NCBI GenBank assembly: GCA_019348335.1
Contig: JAHWJR010000038.1
Location: 4,910 to 12,905 of the forward strand
Reading direction: 5' to 3'
Length of the DNA stretch: 7,996 bases
Origin: Actinomycetota bacterium
Lineage (GTDB): Bacteria > Actinomycetota > Acidimicrobiia > Acidimicrobiales > CADCSY01
Shown: positions 1 through 6,915 of the stretch, piece by piece
Numbering within the stretch: position 1 is the first letter of the stretch
How the letters are laid out: each line of letters opens with the position of its first letter
Program-made: the position numbers and the translations under genes
The notes under the pieces: generated by a model
What the model was told of the DNA's origin: nothing
Database searches by the model: none
What the model saw: the letters and a program-made list of their open reading frames with translations, nothing else

Positions 1-66
1 AGCCGGACGACACTGGAGGGCCTGCACGACCGGCTGCACGACGAGGCCAAGGCCACCGAGGACTAG
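1..66 (+). CDS. 3' end of an unidentified protein (partial)
   Basis: Frame 1 is open from the window edge to a TAG at 64-66 and gives 21 residues ending LHDRLHDEAKATED. The tail is rich in Asp, Glu, His and Lys and looks like a charged, probably helical, C-terminus. The reading frame is assigned because the stop sits 24 bp from the convergent stop of the RDD gene, the normal layout for two convergent genes, and because the composition is protein-like. The fragment is too short to name a family. Confidence 0.5.
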   Translation, partial: SRTTLEGLHDRLHDEAKATED

Positions 67-90
67 GGGAACGGTGGGAGGAGGAGGCGG

Positions 91-822
91 TCAGCGTCGG
101 TCGGCCTTGGCGGCGGCGACCAGCTCGAGGAAGCGCTCGTCGTCGACGTCGGCACCGGGCCCGGCCACCTTGGGCCGGAGGCGGCCGGCGAGCTCGCCGG
201 CGATCCGGGACCGAGCGGGGGTCAACAGCGCCTGGCGGCGCTCGAGGAAGCGCCGGACCGTGGCCAGCTCGTCGGCGGTGACCTGGGCGACGTCCCAACC
301 GGCCGTGTGCTCGCCGGCCGGCGGCGTCCACCGGGCGGGCGGGGCAGCTCGGCGCTCCCGTATGACCAGTGTGCCGGCGGCCAGGTCGCCGAGGCGCTGG
401 TTTCGGCCCGACACCATCACGGAGATCACGCCGACGAGGTAGAACCCGGGCAAGAAGTCGATGAGCCGGAGGAGGTTGCGGATGACGCTGGTCACGAACC
501 GGACCGGGCCGCCATTGCCGTCGACCACGCGGATGCCGGTCCAGCGCTTCCCCGGCGTGCGACCGCCGGCCGCCACCTCGAACAGCACGTCGTAGCCGAA
601 CAGGAGCAGGAACCAGACCACGGTGACCACCGCTACCAACCAGCCCCCGAGATCCACGTCGGCGGAGGCCAATGCCGAGAGCAGCATGAGCGCCACGAAC
701 ACAACCAACCGTAGGAACCAGTCGAGCAGGAACGCCGCCATGCGCGAGCCGAGACCGGCGAGGGTCAGCTCGATGGCCACGCCTTCGGGCGTCTCCAGCA
801 CCACCCGATCGTCGAGGTCCAC
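91..822 (-). CDS. RDD family integral membrane protein with a charged C-terminal tail
   Basis: This is a 243-residue protein of the RDD family, small membrane proteins of mostly unknown role, some linked to transport or envelope homeostasis. The family signature is visible: G-S-R-(x6)-D at residues 25-34, a first membrane segment at about 29-52, a second at about 61-81, then FEVAAGGRTPGKRWTGIRVV (81-100), RNLLRLIDFLP (115-125) and RNQRLGDLAAGTLVIR (140-155), with a third membrane segment at about 121-138. Residues 156-243 form a soluble, Arg- and Ala-rich tail beyond the RDD domain. The GTG at 820-822 is chosen because the family motif ETPEGVAIEL starts ten residues later and no better start lies upstream; the same frame stays open through the antisense of the SpoIIM gene, but that extension is Arg/Gln/Pro-rich and not protein-like. 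No good ribosome-binding site precedes this GTG, which is compatible with a leaderless mRNA. The start is 3 bp from the divergent SpoIIM-type start. Confidence 0.9.
   Translation of the reverse strand: MDLDDRVVLETPEGVAIELTLAGLGSRMAAFLLDWFLRLVVFVALMLLSALASADVDLGGWLVAVVTVVWFLLLFGYDVLFEVAAGGRTPGKRWTGIRVVDGNGGPVRFVTSVIRNLLRLIDFLPGFYLVGVISVMVSGRNQRLGDLAAGTLVIRERRAAPPARWTPPAGEHTAGWDVAQVTADELATVRRFLERRQALLTPARSRIAGELAGRLRPKVAGPGADVDDERFLELVAAAKADRR
814..818 (+). promoter_or_regulatory. Ribosome-binding site of the SpoIIM-type gene
   Basis: GAGGT lies 7 nt before the GTG at 826 and supports that start. It lies inside the first codons of the divergent RDD gene, so any + strand mRNA carrying it must begin within RDD coding sequence. 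Confidence 0.5.
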
Positions 823-825
823 CCC

Positions 826-1764
826 GTGACGGTAGACCGGTTCGTGGCCGAGCGTTCCGGCGAGTGGGATGAGCTGGGACAGCTGCTCGACGCCGCACGC
901 GGCCATCCCGAGCGGCTCGGCCCGGCACGCCTGCGCCGCCTCGGCGGCTTGTACCGGGCAGCGGCCGCCGATCTGGCCACCGTCCGCCGCCGTTGGCCGG
1001 CGGAGCCGGAGCTGGCCCGGCTCGAGGCCCTGGTGGGCCGGGCCCGCCTCGCCGTCTACGGCCGAGCGTCGCGCCGGGGATCGCTGCGCAGCTTCTTGCT
1101 GCGGGGCTACTGGCGCCGAGTGCGCGAGCGGCCGGGGCCGTTGTGGGCGTCGGCGGCACTGCTGTTGGGCCCCATCGTCGTCGCCGGCGCGTGGGGCGCC
1201 TCCGACCCGGGGCTGGCGGCTCTGGCGCCGGGGATGGCGACGAGCGCCGACCTCGGCCTTCCCGGCGACGCTTCGGCGGCCATGTCGGCGCAGATCCTCA
1301 CCAACAACATCCAGGTCACCTTCCTGGCCTTCGCCGGCGGGATCACCGCCGGCGTGGTCACCGCGCTGATCCTGGTCATGAACGGGGTGCTGATCGGCGT
1401 GCTGGGGGGCGTCGCCGTCGCCGTCGGCAACGGCCGCGTCTTCACCGAGCTGGTCGTCCCGCACGGGGTGCTCGAGCTCTCGTGCATCGTGGTCGCCGGC
1501 GCCGCCGGGCTGCGCGTGGGGCTGGCCCTCATCGATCCGGGCCGACGCCGGCGGGCCGACGCCTTGGTGACCGAGGGACGGGCCGCCGCCGAGCTGGCCC
1601 TGGGCACCGCCCCGTGGCTGGTCCTGGCCGGGCTGGTCGAGGGCTTCGTGACCGGCGCCGGCGGGGGACTGGCCGTGGCGCTGGTGGTGGGGTTCGGCCT
1701 CGGCGCCCTCTACTGGGTGTTGGTCTTGCGCCAGGGAGCGCTCAGAGCCGAGCCCGCGCCTTGA
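826..1764 (+). CDS. Stage II sporulation protein M-like (SpoIIM/DUF95) membrane protein
   Basis: This 312-residue membrane protein belongs to the SpoIIM/DUF95 family. In Bacillus SpoIIM works in septal peptidoglycan remodelling, but homologues are common in non-sporulating actinobacteria, where the role is not known. Residues 1-100 are a helical, Arg-rich cytosolic domain beginning VDRFVAERSGEWDEL. Membrane segments are visible at about 106-124, 162-203 (probably two helices), 212-235 and 258-302. The segment NNIQVTFLAFAGG at 160-172 and PHGVLELSCIVVAGAAGLR at 212-230, with the HGxLEL signature, are the family hallmarks. GTG at 826 is chosen because it begins the conserved N-terminus and has GAGG 8 nt upstream. 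The gene is inverted relative to the operon and RDD gene. Its last 23 bp overlap the end of the convergent DUF58 gene. No sporulation gene is present here, so a general envelope role is more likely than sporulation. Confidence 0.88.
   Translation: MTVDRFVAERSGEWDELGQLLDAARGHPERLGPARLRRLGGLYRAAAADLATVRRRWPAEPELARLEALVGRARLAVYGRASRRGSLRSFLLRGYWRRVRERPGPLWASAALLLGPIVVAGAWGASDPGLAALAPGMATSADLGLPGDASAAMSAQILTNNIQVTFLAFAGGITAGVVTALILVMNGVLIGVLGGVAVAVGNGRVFTELVVPHGVLELSCIVVAGAAGLRVGLALIDPGRRRRADALVTEGRAAAELALGTAPWLVLAGLVEGFVTGAGGGLAVALVVGFGLGALYWVLVLRQGALRAEPAP
832..858 (-). promoter_or_regulatory. Possible ECF-type promoter of the RDD gene
   Basis: On the minus strand GGAAC (858-854) and GTCTAC (837-832) are separated by 16 nt, resembling promoters of sigma-E-type ECF factors (GGAAC, about 16 nt, then GTC). 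The overlapping TACCGT (834-829) also fits the TANNNT -10 pattern. Either element would start transcription near the GTG at 822 and give a leaderless mRNA. The whole element lies inside the first codons of the SpoIIM-type gene, so a chance match in coding sequence is possible. Confidence 0.25.
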
Positions 1765-2988
1765 GCGAGAGGTAGGCCGACACGCACACGCGGCCCAGCC
1801 GGGCCGCCGGTGCCTCGACCACCACGGCCCCGGAGCGGCGCAGCCGGGTGGCTGCCCGGGCGCGGGCGTCCAGGACCTCGGCGGCCACCGCCGCGGTGTG
1901 CACCTGGAGCGGGGTCGCCGGCTCGGTGGCGAGGAGCTCGACCAGGTCGGCGTCGGTGGCGGTGGCGACCACGACGGCGTGCCGGCGGGCCAGCACGGGC
2001 ACGGCGTCGACGAGCGAGCGGGCGGCGGCCTCGTCCACCAGGTCGGTCAGGACCACGACGCAGGACCGCTTGCCCCCGCCCACGGCGTGGAAGGCGGCGG
2101 CGTAGTCGCTGTCGGTGGCCGCCGGCTCCAGGTCGAACAGCGCGTCGAGCACCGCCCGCCCGCCGGCCCGGCGGGGCCGAACCAGGCGGCGGACGGCGGC
2201 GTCGAAGGCCACCGTCCCGCACCGGTCACCGACCGCGTCGGCCACCACGGCCACGGCGGCGGCGGCGTCGAGGGCGGCGTCGAGCCGGGTGCGGTCGGCA
2301 CCCAGCGGCGCCGCCATGAGCCGTCCGGCGTCGACCACGCAGATGACGTCGCGATCCTCGTCGAGCCGGTACTCGTTGCTCATGGGCCGGCCGAGGCGGG
2401 CGGTGGCCTTCCAGTTGACCTGGCGCAGCTCGTCGTCGGGCAGGTAGTCGCGCACCCGCTCCAGCTCGGTACCCAGCCCCAGCGCGCCCCGGGTGAGCTG
2501 GGCCAGGTCACGGGCCATCCCCGAGCGGACGGTGACGGCCAGGGCCCGGGCCGCCGGGAGATCCGGGTACACGACCACCCCGTGCTCCCCGCCGACACGG
2601 TGGTCCCATCGCCCCAGGCCCAGCGGGCCGGTCAGGCGGACGGCCACCGGGGGCAGGACGTGGCGGCCCCGGTGCCGGGGCCGGATCACCGCGTCGAGGT
2701 GGTCGTCGGCCTCGTCGGGCTCCACGGCCAGCGCCGGCGGGACGGGCTGGCGGATGCGGGCCCGACCTCGGCCGCCGGCAACGGGAGTGACGACGAGGGG
2801 AGCGACCACCCCCCGGGAGAGCGCCCGGGGGACCGACCGCTCGACCGCCGGCGGCCGGCGCACCGACCAGGCGTCGGCCACCACCGCGCCGGCCAGGGCG
2901 AGCCCGGCCAGGACGATGGCGCCGGCGGGCAGGAACCAGGCCAGCACGGCGAGCACCGCGGCGGCCAGGGCCGCCCGGGGCGCCGGGC

Positions 2989-2992
<4 letters not shown>
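1742..2992 (-). CDS. DUF58 (vWA-like) membrane-anchored protein, MoxR partner
   Basis: This is a 416-residue DUF58 protein, about the usual length. An N-terminal membrane hairpin lies at about 8-41, followed by an extracytoplasmic or membrane-proximal beta region (50-145). The DUF58 core signature ERVRDYLPDDELRQVNWKAT (178-197) continues with ARLGRPMSNEYR (198-209), then a vWA-like fold (about 215-350) with strand VICVVDAGRLM (216-226) and CVVVLTDLVD (311-320). The C-terminus, AYLSLKARARL, is also typical. The metal-site motif DxSxS reads DAGRL at 221-225, so it is degenerate. DUF58 proteins are nearly always encoded next to MoxR ATPases and are thought to be their partner or substrate adaptor. 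The start GTG (2990-2992) shares a GTGA with the moxR stop and has no clear Shine-Dalgarno sequence of its own, which points to translation by coupling. It is the last gene of the operon. Confidence 0.9.
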
Positions 2993-3921
<929 letters not shown>

Positions 3922-5025
3922 CTAGCCCTCCCTCGTCGAAGTCGTGCCCCGCTCCAGGTGGGCGACGATGCGCCCCACCTCGAGCAGCTCCTGATCGCTC
4001 TTGACCGGCCGCTGGAGCAGGTCCCGCTCCTCGGCGGTCAGCAACGTGCCGGCGCCGGCGTCGAGCCGGGCCGCCGCTCGCTGGCGCAGCGGCGCCACCG
4101 CCTCGTCGGGCCGCCCGGCCAGGGCGGCGGTGGTGGCCAGGGCGTCCACGTAGGCCCGCCGGGGCGGCGGCAGCGGCCGCTGGCGGTCCTCGGGAGGTCC
4201 GAAGCGGCGTCCCTTCGACCACATCCACACCGCCGCTGCCACCGCGGCGGCGATCAGGGCCCCGGGGGCCCGGGCGGGCAGGGTGATGGGCAGCGTCTGC
4301 CCGCCATCGTCGCCGTAGCCGTGGGCCGCCTCGGCGAACATGACCGGGCGCCCGGGCGGTCCCACCACGGCCAGCGCCAGGGCGGCGTTGTCGGCGTCTG
4401 CCAGCCGGCGATTGTGCAGCGGCGAGGTGTCGGCCAGGGCCACCACCCGCCCGTCGCCGGCGGTGGCGACGACGCCGAGGACGTCGTCGCTGTTCGTGCC
4501 GGCCAGGATGGGCAGGCTGGCGCCGGCGTCGGTGAACGCGCCGGCTCCGGCGGTGGTGACCTCGCTGACGCCGGCCACCTCCGGCACCGGTACCAGTGCC
4601 CGCGCCCGCTCGGGCCCCGATGGCCGCCATCGGAGCTCGTCGATCAGCCGGGTGGCGGCAGGCAGGGAGGCCCGACCGGTGGCGATGAGCCGTCCCCCCC
4701 TGCGTACGAACGCCTCGGCGGCGTCGATCTCCGAGGGCGCCAGGCGGGCGGGGTCGGCGATCACCAGCGTCGCTCCGGGGTCGAGGTCGGCCTCGTGGAG
4801 CGCCTGGCGCAGTCGCCGTACGGGATGCCCGTTGTCGGCCAGGAGCCCGGCCCAGGCGGCGGTGCCCTCGGGGGCGGTGGCGTAGGAGGACGAGGTCGGG
4901 CCCGACGGCTCCTTGCCCACCACGGCGTCGACCGCGGCGAGGGCGATGTTGACGGCCAGGACGGCGGCCCCGAGGACCACGGCGATGCGGGCGCCGGTGC
5001 CGAGCCGGCGCCAGGCGGCGATCAC
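3922..5025 (-). CDS. DUF4350 domain membrane protein
   Basis: This 367-residue protein has one membrane segment at about 12-35, a likely extracytoplasmic domain (about 40-250), a second membrane segment at about 253-269 (ending VWMWSKGRRFG), and a cytosolic tail of about 100 residues. The first part of the outer domain matches the DUF4350 pattern: SSYATAPEGTAAWAGLLADN (46-65), GHPVRRL (66-72), ATLVIADPARL (85-95) and EAFVRRGGRLIATG (104-117), an alpha/beta arrangement that in other families binds a partner or sugar rather than acting as an enzyme. The biochemical function is not known. The GTG at 5023-5025 shares GTGA with the DUF4129 stop, and GAGG lies 7 nt upstream. The frame remains open much further upstream, but that stretch overlaps the DUF4129 gene and is Arg/Gly/Pro-rich. 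The gene sits directly before moxR, as in other actinobacterial loci of this type. Confidence 0.82.
   Translation of the reverse strand: MIAAWRRLGTGARIAVVLGAAVLAVNIALAAVDAVVGKEPSGPTSSSYATAPEGTAAWAGLLADNGHPVRRLRQALHEADLDPGATLVIADPARLAPSEIDAAEAFVRRGGRLIATGRASLPAATRLIDELRWRPSGPERARALVPVPEVAGVSEVTTAGAGAFTDAGASLPILAGTNSDDVLGVVATAGDGRVVALADTSPLHNRRLADADNAALALAVVGPPGRPVMFAEAAHGYGDDGGQTLPITLPARAPGALIAAAVAAAVWMWSKGRRFGPPEDRQRPLPPPRRAYVDALATTAALAGRPDEAVAPLRQRAAARLDAGAGTLLTAEERDLLQRPVKSDQELLEVGRIVAHLERGTTSTREG
3926..3934 (-). promoter_or_regulatory. Strong ribosome-binding site of moxR
   Basis: On the minus strand GAGGGAGGG is followed by CTAG and then the GTG start. This is the best Shine-Dalgarno sequence in the operon. 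It lies in the last codons of the DUF4350 gene, so moxR can be initiated independently as well as by coupling. That could give more of the ATPase than of its neighbours. Confidence 0.6.
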
Positions 5026-5873
5026 CGCCGGGCCTCGGCCAGCACCCGGGGCCAGCCGGTGCGCGAGGCGGCCACGTCGCCGGGCGCCGCCGGCCGGCCC
5101 CCGTAGGCGATCTCGTCGAAGTCGGTGGCCAGCCGGACCAGCGTCTCGGACGGGACGGCGCGGGTGACGGCGCCCGTGGTCAGGGACGGGCGCAGGCGCA
5201 GCACACCGGCGCGGTCGAGCCGCACCAGGCCGGCCCGGAACCGCAGGCGCACGGCCAAGGCGAGATCGCCGGCCCGCTCGGCTTCGTCGGCGCTGCGCTC
5301 CAGTTGCACCGGGTCCTCGCTGCGGCTCGCCAGGTGCCGACCGCCCGGGCCGGCACCGAGCGGCATCCGCCGGCGCCCCACCACCAGCGCGATCACCGCC
5401 GCACCCAGCACCACCCCGACCGCCAGAGGAACGAAGCGCTCCGACTCTGCGGTGACCCACTCGAACGCCGCTCTCAACGGCCGGCCCAGCGGCGCCAGCC
5501 ATCCTCCGATTCGTCGCAATACCCCTTCCAGGGGCCGGGGGACGTCGGGAGGGTGGAAGGCACGGCGGTCGAGGACCTCCTGGGCCGACCGGCGGGCGGC
5601 GTCGGCGTCGGCCTCGCCCGGCGGTGACCCGCCCTGCAAGACCCGCAGTCGATCGTCGGGCCGGTCGGCCAGGGCGGCGGCCATGTCGACCGGCCGGCCG
5701 TCGACCCGGTCGACGCGCCGCAGCTCGGCCAGGGCGGCACCGTCGCCGGCCGCCGCCCGATCGACCAACTGCGAGAACCGGTCGCCGTCGATGGCCTCGG
5801 CCGCTGCAGTGGTGGCGGGGCCGGCGACGACCAGCGACAGCGCCAGGGTGAGCGTGGCGGCCGCCGGCCTCAC
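5022..5873 (-). CDS. DUF4129 domain protein with signal/anchor peptide
   Basis: This 283-residue protein begins with a signal-like segment (1-25, MRPAAATLTLALSLVVAGPA, then an Ala-rich possible cleavage site). An extracytoplasmic region of about 120 residues follows, then one clear membrane helix at about 147-166 (ending IALVVGRRR), and a cytosolic domain. The segment ADEAERAGDLALAVRLRFRA (195-214) with GLVRLDRAGVLRLRP and FDEIAYGG (252-259) matches the DUF4129 pattern, a short helical domain also found at the C-terminus of TgpA-type transglutaminases. Here it stands alone with no transglutaminase domain. The GTG start at 5871-5873 forms GTGA with the stop of the preceding gene and lacks a clear ribosome-binding site, implying coupled translation. 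In comparable loci such a gene accompanies MoxR and DUF58; a role in a membrane complex with them is an inference. Confidence 0.82.
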   Translation of the reverse strand: MRPAAATLTLALSLVVAGPATTAAAEAIDGDRFSQLVDRAAAGDGAALAELRRVDRVDGRPVDMAAALADRPDDRLRVLQGGSPPGEADADAARRSAQEVLDRRAFHPPDVPRPLEGVLRRIGGWLAPLGRPLRAAFEWVTAESERFVPLAVGVVLGAAVIALVVGRRRMPLGAGPGGRHLASRSEDPVQLERSADEAERAGDLALAVRLRFRAGLVRLDRAGVLRLRPSLTTGAVTRAVPSETLVRLATDFDEIAYGGRPAAPGDVAASRTGWPRVLAEARR

Positions 5874-6847
5874 GCCGAGGGGCGCCAGTCCGGGGGTGGG
5901 GGCCAGGACGGCGGCGCATCCCCGTCGGGCGGTGGCCCGGGTGGGGGACCCGCTGCTGACCTTCCTCGCTCGTCAGCGGGTGGTGCGAGGCCCACCCCCT
6001 CGGCCAGCTGGGCCAGGTCGAACCCCTCCTTGCGGACCAGGGCGTCGAAGTAGAGCACCGCGGTCGCCGCCGCCGCGAACGGGGTGGTCAGCATGCTCGA
6101 CACGACATTGGCCAGCCCGCTGGCGACGGTGTCGACGATCTCGCCGCCCCCGACGGCGAACACGCCCATCAGCACGCCGTTGATGGCGAACTGGACGATG
6201 AAGGTGAGGATGGCGACCAAGACCAGGACGGCCGCCGTCGCCCACCATCGCCCCTTCAGCAACTGCCGCGAACGGCCGAGCGCCTTGCGCCCTCGGACGT
6301 CCTCGAACAGCAGCACCGGCACCCCCACGGCCCAGGCCACTGACAGGTACACCCCGGGCACCACCAGGGCGAGGAAGGCAAGGATCAGCAGCACCCCGTA
6401 CACGGTGTAGAACCAGATCAGCGACCGCAGGCGTCCGGTGGCGAAGCGCAGGGACTGCCGCCAGCTGGTCTCCTTGTCGAGGTAGGCGGCGCTGACGATG
6501 GCGAAGCACGCCGCGATCGCCAACGCCGTCGCGAACCAGCTCAGCAGGGCGACGACGAGGCCCCCGGCCACCCACGCGGCGATGGCGCCGCCGTCGACCT
6601 CGGCGAACGGGTCGGTCTCCGGCGCGAACGGGTCGGCTCCCGGGTCGAACGCGGCGAACGGGTCACCCCCCGGTGCGCCGGCCGTCGGATCTGGGATGGA
6701 GATCTGCACCAGGGCCACCAGCACGGCGACGGGGATCACCACCACGGCCACCGCCCGCACCAGGGTGCCGAATCGCTCGCGGTAGATCTTCAGGGCGACG
6801 TCGAGGATCTCGCCCACACGCAGGGGTCCCAGCTGGTCCATCCTCAC
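5870..6847 (-). CDS. Multi-pass membrane protein, GPD-phosphodiesterase membrane-domain-like
   Basis: This is a 325-residue polytopic membrane protein and the first gene of the operon. The N-terminus LGPLRVGEILDVALKIYRER (6-25) and the patterns FEDVRGRKALGRSRQLLKGR (181-200) and VLYFDALVRKEGFDL (264-278) are typical of the family annotated as glycerophosphoryl diester phosphodiesterase membrane domain. No phosphodiesterase catalytic domain is present, so enzyme activity should not be assumed. Membrane segments are visible at about 30-50, 88-120, 144-180, 203-231 and 243-266. Between the first two is an Asp/Pro-rich loop (51-85) with three DPFA copies. The tail (290-325) is mostly Pro, Gly and Asp. 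The start may be GTG at 6845-6847, with AGGG 10 nt upstream, or ATG at 6839-6841, where GTGAGG lies too close to serve as a binding site; GTG is preferred. The stop overlaps the DUF4129 start. Confidence 0.8.
   Translation of the reverse strand: MRMDQLGPLRVGEILDVALKIYRERFGTLVRAVAVVVIPVAVLVALVQISIPDPTAGAPGGDPFAAFDPGADPFAPETDPFAEVDGGAIAAWVAGGLVVALLSWFATALAIAACFAIVSAAYLDKETSWRQSLRFATGRLRSLIWFYTVYGVLLILAFLALVVPGVYLSVAWAVGVPVLLFEDVRGRKALGRSRQLLKGRWWATAAVLVLVAILTFIVQFAINGVLMGVFAVGGGEIVDTVASGLANVVSSMLTTPFAAAATAVLYFDALVRKEGFDLAQLAEGVGLAPPADERGRSAAGPPPGPPPDGDAPPSWPPPPDWRPSA
6603..6664. repeat. Three copies of an 11-bp repeat encoding DPFA
   Basis: GCGAACGGGTC occurs at 6603-6613, 6624-6634 and 6654-6664. 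Read on the minus strand each copy encodes the DPFA core of the Asp/Pro-rich loop of the membrane protein (residues 62-65, 72-75, 79-82). Spacings of 21 and 30 bp keep the reading frame. Confidence 0.75.
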
Positions 6848-6856
6848 CGGGGCGGG

Positions 6857-6862
6857 ACCCTA
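6857..6862 (-). promoter_or_regulatory. Possible -10 element of the operon promoter
   Basis: On the minus strand TAGGGT fits the actinobacterial TANNNT -10 pattern and ends 9 nt before the GTG at 6847. It lies in the 68-bp gap between the mscS stop and the operon, the only intergenic space where a promoter for the five genes could sit. No convincing -35 is seen, and the same bases could act as the ribosome-binding AGGG, so this is weak. Confidence 0.2.
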
Positions 6863-6915
6863 CTCCCGGACAGGGACGCCGCGTGTGCCCTGGGGCGACG
6901 TGGCGCCGGCAGGGG

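Noticed and set aside
823..1464. Long upstream extension of the RDD reading frame across the SpoIIM-like gene
   Set aside because: The extension is Arg/Gln/His/Pro-rich and antisense to a well-conserved membrane protein; the RDD family start motif appears only just after the GTG at 822.
826..1764. Evidence for sporulation from the SpoIIM-like gene
   Set aside because: This family is widespread in non-sporulating actinobacteria and no other sporulation gene is in the window.
5026..5919. Open extension of the DUF4350 frame through the whole DUF4129 gene on the same strand
   Set aside because: The DUF4129 frame has a signal-like segment, a membrane helix and domain motifs, while the extension is low-complexity Arg/Gly/Pro. 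A real start at 5025 has GAGG 7 nt upstream.
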